Assembly: GCA_045223835.1 (NCBI GenBank)
Contig: JBGUZS010000147.1
Coordinates: forward strand, 1-8,731
DNA from: UBA1774 sp045223835
GTDB lineage: Bacteria; Bacillota; Clostridia; Oscillospirales; Oscillospiraceae
Length of the DNA: 8,731 bases
Direction: 5' to 3'
Part shown: positions 1 through 5,285 of the stretch, one piece after another
Layout of the letters: every line of letters begins with the position of its first letter
How positions within the stretch are numbered: the first letter of the stretch is position 1
Notes under the pieces: model-generated
Told to the model about the DNA's origin: nothing
The model's database searches: none
The model's input: the letters and a program-made list of their open reading frames with translations, nothing else
Translations under genes and position numbers: made by a program

Positions 1-866
1 ATGCGCTTCCGGTACACCAGGTTATGCAGCTCCCCCAGCCGCTTCTGGAGCTTTTTCAGCTCCTGTTTATACTCCTCGTCCTCCAGGGCGGGGCTCAGAT
101 CCACCTCCCGGAGCCGGGGCAGCTTCACCAGGGGAAAATCCGCCTTGAAGGGCTCGCCGATATAGCGTCCCTCCTCCAATCCCCTGCGGATGGTTTTGGT
201 CAGGAGCTTCAGCGCGTCCCGGACGGCGGTGCGTCTGTCGTCCCCCTCCAGCACGTGCCAGGGTACTGTCTCCCCCGTGGCTGCCATGAAGTCCTCATAG
301 GCCTCCCGGAACCGCTTGTATTCCCGGTGCTGCCACAGGTCGTCCTCCGTCGCCCGCCATTCCGTGGAATAATCCTCCCGCAGAGCCCGGAGGCGCTTGC
401 CCTGCTCCTCCCGGTCGATGCGCAGGAAGAGCTTCAGCAGAAGATAGCCCCCGTCCCGAAGCTGACGCTCGAATTCCGTCACGCTGCGGATCCGCTCCCG
501 GTACTGCTCCCCGGTGATCTCCCGCCGGAGATACCGGCGCACCACGGATTCCATCCAGCCGGAGTCGTAGAACATGAGCTGCCCGTCCTCCGGGATCTCT
601 TTGGCATAGGGCCAGAGAAAGGGATACCGATCCTCCCGCTCCGGTCCCACCCCGGGGGAGACGACATTGTAGAACCGGGGATCCATTTCGCAGATGAGCT
701 CCCCGATGAGGCTGCCCTTGCCCGCGGCGGCCCAGCCCTCCACCAGGACGATCACCGGCAGACCCGCGCTCCGCAGCGCCATCTGCTGCCCGGCCAGGGT
801 CTCCCGCAGGGCCTTGATCTCGGCCTTAAGCGCCTGTTCTTCCTCGGACTTGTTCTTTTTGCTCAT
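1..866 (-). CDS. ppk2: Tandem-domain PPK2-family polyphosphate phosphotransferase (3' end outside window)
   Basis: 288 codons are visible, running off the left edge. PPK2 enzymes move phosphate between polyphosphate and nucleotides in the cytoplasm; two-domain members include polyphosphate:AMP phosphotransferases. Residues about 35-245 form one PPK2 P-loop domain: a beta strand ending in VEGWAAAGKG (42-51), then DPRFYNV (62-68), a lid-like EREDRYPFLW (76-85) and a Walker-B-like MFYDSGWM (98-105). Residues about 262-288 (KLQKRLGEL, then YRKR) resemble the lead-in to a second PPK2 domain, so the full protein is probably a two-domain type near 500 residues. The family motifs GWDAAGKG and FDRSWY are altered (Asp to Ala; DRSW to DSGW), so this first domain may be non-catalytic. 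Start 866 is chosen because AGAGGAG sits 7 bases upstream. An in-frame ATG at 890 is an alternative, with its own GGAGG held in a hairpin. The promoter is at 972-1000. Family is fairly sure; substrate direction is not. Confidence 0.85.
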   Translation of the reverse strand, partial: MSKKNKSEEEQALKAEIKALRETLAGQQMALRSAGLPVIVLVEGWAAAGKGSLIGELICEMDPRFYNVVSPGVGPEREDRYPFLWPYAKEIPEDGQLMFYDSGWMESVVRRYLRREITGEQYRERIRSVTEFERQLRDGGYLLLKLFLRIDREEQGKRLRALREDYSTEWRATEDDLWQHREYKRFREAYEDFMAATGETVPWHVLEGDDRRTAVRDALKLLTKTIRRGLEEGRYIGEPFKADFPLVKLPRLREVDLSPALEDEEYKQELKKLQKRLGELHNLVYRKR

Positions 867-899
867 TGCCGCACTCCTCTCTTCTCCCATGAGGGCTTC

Positions 900-919
900 C
901 CTCCCGGCGCTCCGGGAGG
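900..919 (-). promoter_or_regulatory. Leader hairpin occluding an alternative RBS of the PPK2 gene
   Basis: A perfect 8-bp stem with a 4-base loop (900-907 pairs with 912-919). On the minus strand its 3' arm carries GGGAGG, which is spaced 8 bases from the in-frame ATG at 890. The second start at 866 has an unpaired AGAGGAG. A second dyad, CCGGCG/CGCCGG (923-928 with 940-945), lies just upstream in the same leader. There is no U-tract, so this is not an intrinsic terminator. A regulatory role is inference. Confidence 0.45.
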
Positions 920-971
920 ACTCCGGCGATCTGCGGCCCCGCCGGTTATCCTTTCACAACCAGAGTATGTT

Positions 972-1000
972 ATTATACCATTATCCCGCTGTTTCAACAA
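972..1000 (-). promoter_or_regulatory. Sigma-A-type promoter of the PPK2 gene
   Basis: On the minus strand a perfect TATAAT (977 to 972) is preceded by TGG, giving an extended -10 (TGn). A weak -35, TTGTTG (1000 to 995), lies 17 bases away. It would start a leader of roughly 100 bases before the ATG at 866. It is the only good promoter seen between the PPK2 gene and the palindrome cluster. Confidence 0.6.
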
Positions 1001-1025
1001 GGGGGCGGATGCCCGTTTCACTTCC

Positions 1026-1180
1026 CCGCTGCAGCGGTCTGGCTCCCTCCCTGAGGGAGCTGGCGCGGAGCGCCTGAAGGAGTGCTTTTCATTGAAGCTC
1101 TATCGTCAGAGCTGCCTGTCGTCATGCTCCTTCCGTCTTCGCCGCTTTGCGGCGAAGACGCCTCCCTCCCCGAGGGAGGC
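1026..1180. repeat. Cluster of adjacent palindromes (REP/MITE-like intergenic repeat)
   Basis: Six dyads lie nearly end to end. CCGCTGCAGCGG is at 1026-1037. An 8-bp stem with a 3-base loop is at 1042-1060. GGCGC/GCGCC is at 1062-1074. AGCTCT/AGAGCT is at 1096-1113. A 12-bp perfect stem with loop TTT is at 1134-1160. A 9-bp stem with loop CCC is at 1160-1180 and shares base 1160 with the previous one. GAAGGAG (1076-1082) and CTCCTTC (1127-1133) form an outer inverted pair. No T-tract follows any stem, so these are not ordinary terminators. The CTCCCTC-GAGGGAG style is, from memory, typical of dispersed repeats in Oscillospiraceae genomes. Open frames crossing it are judged spurious. The stretch 867-1318 holds no gene that I can support. 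Confidence 0.65.
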
Positions 1181-1251
1181 TGAACACGAGACGATCCGCT
1201 CCGGTGTTCCTGGCGAGGAGACGGTGAGGCGAGAGATGCTGCAAAACAAGC

Positions 1252-1278
1252 GGAGGCGCCGCGAAAAGCAGCGCCTCC
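1252..1278 (-). terminator. Possible terminator or stem-loop downstream of the MFS gene remnant
   Basis: An 8-bp perfect stem (1252-1259 with 1271-1278) has an 11-base loop. On the minus strand it is followed by GCTTGTTTTGC, an imperfect T-rich tail. It lies about 40 bases after the stop codon of the broken MFS copy, where that gene's terminator would be expected. The weak tail keeps confidence low. Confidence 0.4.
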
Positions 1279-1318
1279 AATGCTGGGATCGGCGGTATTC
1301 GATTTGCCTCGGCAGCAC

Positions 1319-1426
1319 TCAGTCCTTTTTCCCGGTCCTGGGGATATTCATGAGCCGCTCGAAGGGGACCAGCCCGGAGAAGAGGATGGGCAGGATGCGG
1401 GCCGCAGCCACCGGAGCCATGCCAAT
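1319..1426 (-). pseudogene. 3'-end remnant of a second MFS transporter gene
   Basis: The minus strand reads, in frame to a TGA at 1319-1321, ARILPILFSGLVPFERLMN followed by IPRTGKKD. The intact MFS protein at 3130-4377 ends CILPILFSGLVPFERLMN then IPKNGEKN. Bases 1341-1398 are identical to 3152-3209 (58 of 58), and the alignment continues without gaps to the same stop position at about two-thirds identity. Upstream of 1399 the similarity fades (GMAPVAAAR against GLMAAMC) and is lost by about 1427. No start codon or transporter body is present, so only about the last 35 residues survive. It is either the tail of a decayed paralogue or a displaced copy made when the segment 1427-3115 arrived. 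Confidence 0.8.
1341..1398. repeat. 58-bp direct repeat, left copy
   Basis: Identical base for base to 3152-3209, in the same orientation, offset 1811. It codes the last transmembrane helix and tail of the MFS transporter in the intact copy. With its partner it brackets the small ORF, its terminator and the membrane-anchored protein gene. Confidence 0.9.
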
Positions 1427-1490
1427 TTTGAGAAAAAAGTGGTCACCGCACATTTGCTGCGCGTATTCAACATATATTACTTCTTCCGTT

Positions 1491-2666
1491 TCATTTGACC
1501 TCGAAACGAAAGTTCGTCATTACGGCGTAGCAGACACCGCTCAGTTTATAGTCCAGTGTCAGGGAATCCGTCAGAGCGCCGTTATCCGGCAAAACGGAGA
1601 GGATTTTCCTACTACCGGCTCTTCCCGTGGGTGTTATCATCCATGGAAAACCGCCGAAGTCGCTCTCTAATCCCACGGCCCTCTGCTCTTCCTTGTCGTC
1701 CGAGAACACGCAGGAGAGTGTCAGGCTGCCATCCGCAAGTCTTTCGACGCCGAAGCGCAGCGTGCAGCCCTCCAGCTCAACAATCTCGCTGTATTGCAGC
1801 GCCTCATCTGCGCTGGCAAAATGCCGGTGCAGCACCGCCGTCTCATCGCTTTTCATGATCACACAGGGCAGCTCAAGGCTTGTTTCTGCCGCATGGGTAT
1901 TTTGGAAGCGGAAACTGGTCGGGATATACACTGGGGAGTCATTATCAAGACAATACAGGGTTTCACCGTCTGCCCTCAGGCAGAGCGTTCCGCCGGGCAC
2001 AACGGTACTGAAGCCGCCGCCAAAGCCATAACAGACAAACTGCAATTCCGTATGGTTGACATGGTACAGCTGTACGGCGATCTCATCCTCGTTCACCGAA
2101 AATTCGGCGGCGACGTCAAGGTAATCGTTCGATGCGATTTGCGCATGCTCCGGAAGCTCCGGTATGAAATCCACCGATTTCAAGGTAAAGCTCACACTGC
2201 CGAAGCCGCCCGGAAGCAGCAGCGTCAGTTTCATGCCGTCCGACAGCTCGCTCGTCGGCACAGAGAACACAAAGGTCATACCAAATTCTATATTGTGGCG
2301 GATGTAGCTCGAGAATGAAACGGTCGGGTATTGCGCGTCTCCCACCTGCAGACTGACGCCCACCGCCGTTTTTCCGCTGCCGCCGCCGCTGTTCGCCGTC
2401 CTCTCGCGGCCTGTGTATTCACCTGACAGGGAAACGGTCAGTTTTCCATCCGAAGCAATGACGCTGTTCAATCTGCCCTGCCCCAGCCCCTCACATCCGA
2501 AAGTCTGCGTATCGGCGTTTGTGTACAACTCGGCGCTGCCATTCACGTCCCCGAACCAGGGGATCCAGCCATATCGCACGCCGATGGCCAAGACCGCTGC
2601 GAGCAGGAGAAGCGCCAAAATGCACAACAGGATTGTTCTTCCGAGATGCCTGTAGGACCTTTCCAT
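1491..2666 (-). CDS. Membrane-anchored protein with a large beta-rich extracellular region, unknown family
   Basis: 391 residues; I do not recognise a family. A short basic N-terminus (MERSYRHLGR) is followed by one hydrophobic helix at about 11-31, with no lipobox, so a signal-anchor or uncleaved signal is likely and about 360 residues would lie outside. This region is rich in Gly, Ser, Thr and alternating hydrophobic residues (for example GKLTVSLSGEY and GFGSVSFTLKSVDF), suggesting beta-sandwich folds, and has eight cysteines. Start 2666 is preferred because AAGGAG (2675-2680) is spaced 8 bases from it; the ATG at 2672 is too close. An open frame extending to 2804 overlaps the leader ORF and terminator and is rejected as its start. 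Two 60-base lines counted 58% and 50% GC against 73% for one murB line, so it differs from its neighbours and may be acquired. It lies behind a terminator, so read-through or attenuation may control it. Confidence 0.75.
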   Translation of the reverse strand: MERSYRHLGRTILLCILALLLLAAVLAIGVRYGWIPWFGDVNGSAELYTNADTQTFGCEGLGQGRLNSVIASDGKLTVSLSGEYTGRERTANSGGGSGKTAVGVSLQVGDAQYPTVSFSSYIRHNIEFGMTFVFSVPTSELSDGMKLTLLLPGGFGSVSFTLKSVDFIPELPEHAQIASNDYLDVAAEFSVNEDEIAVQLYHVNHTELQFVCYGFGGGFSTVVPGGTLCLRADGETLYCLDNDSPVYIPTSFRFQNTHAAETSLELPCVIMKSDETAVLHRHFASADEALQYSEIVELEGCTLRFGVERLADGSLTLSCVFSDDKEEQRAVGLESDFGGFPWMITPTGRAGSRKILSVLPDNGALTDSLTLDYKLSGVCYAVMTNFRFEVK

Positions 2667-2674
2667 GTGCATAG

Positions 2675-2680
2675 CTCCTT
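2675..2680 (-). promoter_or_regulatory. RBS that sets the start of the membrane-anchored protein
   Basis: AAGGAG on the minus strand is 8 bases before the ATG at 2666 and only 2 before the ATG at 2672. This favours the product beginning MERSYRHLGR. Confidence 0.7.
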
Positions 2681-2697
2681 CAATCCTATTTCTTGTG

Positions 2698-2739
2698 AAA
2701 AAGCGCATAAGCCGACGATCAACAGTCCGGCTTATGCGC
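2698..2739 (-). terminator. Intrinsic terminator overlapping the stop of the 34-codon ORF
   Basis: On the minus strand GCGCATAAGCCG pairs perfectly with CGGCTTATGCGC (12 bp, 13-base loop) and is followed directly by TTTTT (2702-2698). The 5' arm contains the TAA stop of the small ORF (2732-2734), so a ribosome finishing that ORF would cover the arm. It ends transcription about 32 bases before the start of the membrane-anchored protein. It may be a plain terminator for the small gene or an attenuator for the downstream gene. Confidence 0.85.
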
Positions 2740-2836
2740 CCATGGGAATGATTTTGATTCGTCCTTTCCATAACTGGGGACTGCGCCAAAATCGTTTCCG
2801 GCATACGCCAAGCTGAATACAGGGAAAACGACGCAT
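2732..2836 (-). CDS. 34-residue strongly basic peptide (leader peptide or independent small protein)
   Basis: The ORF has ATG at 2836 and TAA at 2732-2734. It begins MRRFPCIQLGVCRKRFW and ends IKIIPMGA. A GGAGG (2845-2849) sits 8 bases before the ATG, and a TATAAT promoter lies 55 bases upstream. It has nine Arg/Lys (six Arg, three Lys), no Asp or Glu, two Cys (6 and 12) and two Trp (17 and 23). I see no membrane helix or signal peptide. Its stop lies inside the terminator stem, so gene, promoter and terminator form a compact unit. Possible roles are a regulatory leader peptide controlling read-through into the membrane-anchored protein, or a free cationic peptide such as a toxin or antimicrobial. 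I do not recognise the sequence. Translation is inferred from the signals only. Confidence 0.55.
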   Translation of the reverse strand: MRRFPCIQLGVCRKRFWRSPQLWKGRIKIIPMGA

Positions 2837-2890
2837 GATATTATCCTCCAATCATTTCAAGTGTCAGACGGGCAGTCGTTCGGTTCCTTA

Positions 2891-2918
2891 ATTATAACTT
2901 ATTATTTCATAATTACAA
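2891..2918 (-). promoter_or_regulatory. Promoter of the small ORF and membrane-anchored protein unit
   Basis: On the minus strand TTGTAA (2918 to 2913) and a perfect TATAAT (2896 to 2891) are separated by 16 bases. A consensus TTGACA lies further up (2932 to 2927) and could pair with TGAAAT (2909 to 2904) at 17 bases, so two overlapping promoters are possible. A dyad, TAATTAT and ATAATTA (2889-2895 and 2909-2915), straddles the core and could be an operator. AT-rich composition raises the chance level. Confidence 0.65.
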
Positions 2919-3061
2919 TTATTTTTTGTCAATTTATTTGCTTTATTTTGTGTTTATGAACAATAATCGTCAGCTGACCAGCCTGTATAAGAAGGACAAT
3001 ATGCCGGATCAGCAAAAAACGCGATTCTGTACCGCTGTCTCAGCAAAGCGGTGGAACCGTC

Positions 3062-3098
3062 AAAAACATCCCTCCGGCGGCAGGTCCGGAGGGATGTT
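3062..3098 (-). terminator. Terminator of the hprK-murB-rapZ-whiA-MFS operon
   Basis: On the minus strand AACATCCCTCCGG pairs perfectly with CCGGAGGGATGTT (13 bp, 8-base loop, 3065-3077 with 3086-3098). The arm runs into a T-tract ending at 3062. It lies about 30 bases beyond the MFS stop codon. No good terminator is seen earlier in this operon. Confidence 0.9.
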
Positions 3099-3129
3099 CG
3101 ACGCGGTTTACGGGCTTAGGCGTTTCCGC

Positions 3130-4377
3130 TCAGTTTTTCTCCCCGTTTTTCGGGATATTCATGAGCCGCTCGAAGGGGACCAGCCCGGAGAAGAGGATGG
3201 GCAGGATGCACATGGCCGCCATAAGGCCGAAGAGGAGGAGGTAGTTGTCCCCCGCGATGGGAGCGACGATGTAGCTGGGGATGATGACGCAGCAAAGGAG
3301 CTGCAGGGTCATGGCGGTGCCGGTGGCGGTGGCGGCATACTTCCGGCCGATGCCCTCCAGATAAGCCGGCATGGACTGGAGGAAGGGCAGGAACACCACG
3401 GCGATGAAGCCCGTGGCAAACAGGCCCGCCGCCAGAGCCGGGCCCTTGGGCAGGAGCCAGGCCGTAGCCTCCAGGACGCCGCCCAGCAGGCCGCAGATGC
3501 GCATGATCCACCTGACCCTGTTCCCGGTGGTGCCGATGCGCCGGACGATGGCGGGGGAAACGATGCTGGTGATCATATTGCCCATGGTCAGGGCGACGGC
3601 GTACCAGCCCGCCTCCCCCTCCGTCAGCCCCCGGCTCATCAGGGCCTGAGGCATGAAGATGGTGTTGCTCAGCATGCCCAGCATCATGCCGATATTGCAC
3701 AGGGCCACGAACCAGAGGCCTTTGTTCCGCAGGACAGTGGTCACGCTTTCCCGGAAGGAGGCCCGCTCCTCCTCCGCCTCCTCCCCCGCCGGGGCAGCTT
3801 CGGCGCCGCCCTTCTTCTCCGCGTTCAGCAGGAGCCACAGGACCAGGACCGCGACGGCCAGCACGGCGGCGAACCGAAACGCGGCCTGGGTGGTGGGAAA
3901 CTGGGGCGCGGTGCCGCTGCCCAGGGCCATACCCAGGTTGGAAAAGGCCAGCACCAGCCCCATCATGGCCGTTACCTTCGAGGCGGGGAACCAGGCTCCC
4001 GCCACCTTGGGAGTAGTGGAATTGACAAAGGATGCGCTGAAGCCCATCAGGAGCATGGAGATGTACATGAACCAGTATCCGGAGGTAAAGGCGCGCAGAA
4101 CAACGCCGGCGACGGTGAGGAAGACCGCCGCGAGCAGCACCTTGTGGCCGAAGCGGTCCATGAGCAGGCCGGAAAGGAAGCTGAGGATGATCCCCGCCAG
4201 CAGGGGGGCGGTGGCGATGCTGCCGTACTGCCCCTGGCTGAGTCCCATTTCCGTCCTCAGCCGGTCCGCCAGGCTGGTGACCTGATACTGGGCAAAGTTG
4301 GGCAGGAATATGCCCAGACACAGCAGGCCGACGATCACATATCCGTACCAGGGGGCTTGTTTCCACTTATTCTTCAT
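3130..4377 (-). CDS. MFS (major facilitator superfamily) transporter
   Basis: 415 residues with hydrophobic segments consistent with 12 membrane helices. The N-terminal half spans about 12-185. A charged, Glu-rich central loop follows (about 186-215), then the C-terminal half (about 220-402). The MFS motif A is visible as GLLMDRFGHKV (70-80), in the loop between helices 2 and 3. AWFPASKVTAMMG with the following FSNLGMALG resembles the oxalate/formate and nitrate/nitrite transporter branches, but I cannot name the substrate. The ATG overlaps the end of whiA by 11 bases, and the only nearby GGAG is distant, so translation probably depends on coupling to whiA. It is the last gene of the operon, followed by a strong terminator. 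The last coding bases (3152-3209) are duplicated exactly at 1341-1398. Confidence 0.9.
   Translation of the reverse strand: MKNKWKQAPWYGYVIVGLLCLGIFLPNFAQYQVTSLADRLRTEMGLSQGQYGSIATAPLLAGIILSFLSGLLMDRFGHKVLLAAVFLTVAGVVLRAFTSGYWFMYISMLLMGFSASFVNSTTPKVAGAWFPASKVTAMMGLVLAFSNLGMALGSGTAPQFPTTQAAFRFAAVLAVAVLVLWLLLNAEKKGGAEAAPAGEEAEEERASFRESVTTVLRNKGLWFVALCNIGMMLGMLSNTIFMPQALMSRGLTEGEAGWYAVALTMGNMITSIVSPAIVRRIGTTGNRVRWIMRICGLLGGVLEATAWLLPKGPALAAGLFATGFIAVVFLPFLQSMPAYLEGIGRKYAATATGTAMTLQLLCCVIIPSYIVAPIAGDNYLLLFGLMAAMCILPILFSGLVPFERLMNIPKNGEKN
3152..3209. repeat. 58-bp direct repeat, right copy
   Basis: Lies inside the intact MFS gene, coding residues about 391-408 (the last helix and tail). Identical to 1341-1398 in the same orientation. 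Recombination between the copies would remove 1811 bases, including the small ORF and the membrane-anchored protein gene. Confidence 0.9.
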
Positions 4378-5272
4378 GTTCTTCTGCCATCTCCATGAGT
4401 TTTTTTAGTCTGTGGTGCAGGCTGGATTTGGTGAGGGGGGGAGAGGCGATATCCGCCAGCTGGCTCAGGCTCAGCTCCGGATTCTCCAGCCGGAGCCGGG
4501 CGGTCTCCCGCAGCTTGGGGCTCAGCTCCCGCAGCTTTCCCCGGGCCTCCAGGGACCGGATGGCCCTGAGCTGCTCCTGGGCGGCGTTCACCACCTTATC
4601 CAGGTTGGCCTGGTCGCAGTTCATGCGGCGGTTCACCTTATTGGTGATCTCCTTCTCCACCTTGGTGCTCATGATCTCCATGGCCGCCAGGGGGGCGCCG
4701 AGGGTGGTGAGCAGATCCTCGATGATCTCGCTCTGCTTGAAATAGATCACATAGTTCCCGTTCCGGGCGAGCTCACCGGGCTTGAAGCCCAGCTCCCGGA
4801 GGATCGTGGCGGCCTCCCGGGAGACGCTGTAATGGCTGGTGATGAACTCCATATGGTAGCCCTTCCCCGGGTCTGTGATGGAGCCTCCCGCCAGAAACGC
4901 TCCCCGGAGGAAGGATATGCGGCAGCAGTCCTCCTCCAGCACCCCCAGGTTGATATGGTGGGAGGGGCTGCGCTCCAGCTCCATCCCGTACAGGGCGCAG
5001 AGCTTCTCCAGCGCCGCCGGGTCCCGGAGGCTCAGGATGATCTTCCCCGAGCCCTCCTCCCCGCTGCGCCGCTCCGGGCTGACCCCCGCGGCCCGGTGAA
5101 GAAGGCGCTCCAGCCGCTGGGCAAAGGAGGCATGCTCCGTTACCACCCGCAGCTCCCGATGGGTGAAGGTGTTGCAGTACAGCATCGCCCCGTACAGCTC
5201 CGCCTGCACGCAGCAGGGCTTGGTCATGGGGGCGCGGCAGAGCTCCGCTTTCGTTTCAGAGGAAAAAGACAT
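4367..5272 (-). CDS. whiA: WhiA, DNA-binding regulator of cell division and sporulation family
   Basis: 301 residues, near the usual length. WhiA joins a degenerate LAGLIDADG homing-endonuclease fold to a C-terminal helix-turn-helix. In actinomycetes it activates sporulation genes; in Bacillus it affects cell division and chromosome segregation. Visible here are the LAGLIDADG-like FLRGAFLAGGSITDP (121-135), the conserved RRMNCDQANLDKVVNAA (215-231), and the helix-turn-helix with ELSLSQLADIASPPLTKSSL (about 266-285) running into HHRLKKL. Catalytic acidic residues of true homing enzymes are not conserved, as usual for WhiA. The start at 5272 is 13 bases after the rapZ stop, with a G-rich GGCGGGG about 8 bases upstream. 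The end overlaps the MFS gene. In most Bacillota yvcK lies between rapZ and whiA; it is missing here. Confidence 0.96.
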   Translation of the reverse strand: MSFSSETKAELCRAPMTKPCCVQAELYGAMLYCNTFTHRELRVVTEHASFAQRLERLLHRAAGVSPERRSGEEGSGKIILSLRDPAALEKLCALYGMELERSPSHHINLGVLEEDCCRISFLRGAFLAGGSITDPGKGYHMEFITSHYSVSREAATILRELGFKPGELARNGNYVIYFKQSEIIEDLLTTLGAPLAAMEIMSTKVEKEITNKVNRRMNCDQANLDKVVNAAQEQLRAIRSLEARGKLRELSPKLRETARLRLENPELSLSQLADIASPPLTKSSLHHRLKKLMEMAEEHEE

Positions 5273-5285
5273 ATCCGATCCCCGC

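Noticed and set aside
1106..1318. 70-codon minus-strand frame through the palindrome cluster
   Set aside because: The sequence is made of hairpin arms (Arg-rich tracts), with no usable RBS; typical spurious ORF of dispersed repeats.
1440..1490. Terminator right after the membrane-anchored protein gene (CAC followed by TTTTTT)
   Set aside because: Only 3-5 bp of pairing can be formed before the T-run; not a credible intrinsic terminator.
24..1670. 548-codon open frame on the plus strand
   Set aside because: It runs antisense to the PPK2 gene and through the palindrome cluster; the product is low-complexity Pro/Leu/Arg-rich with no motifs. It is an antisense shadow of GC-rich coding sequence.
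2667..2804. N-terminal extension of the membrane-anchored protein to an ATG at 2804
   Set aside because: It would cross a strong terminator and overlap the small ORF in another frame; the ATG at 2666 has a well-spaced AAGGAG.
3013..3052. Second terminator after the MFS operon (ACCGCT/AGCGGT stem with a T6 run)
   Set aside because: The stem is only 6 bp with a 10-base loop, and the T-run starts about 12 bases beyond it.
2926..4398. 490-codon open frame on the plus strand opposite the MFS gene
   Set aside because: The product is Gly/His/Gln/Asp-rich and has no family features, while the opposite strand encodes a clear 12-helix transporter with motif A.
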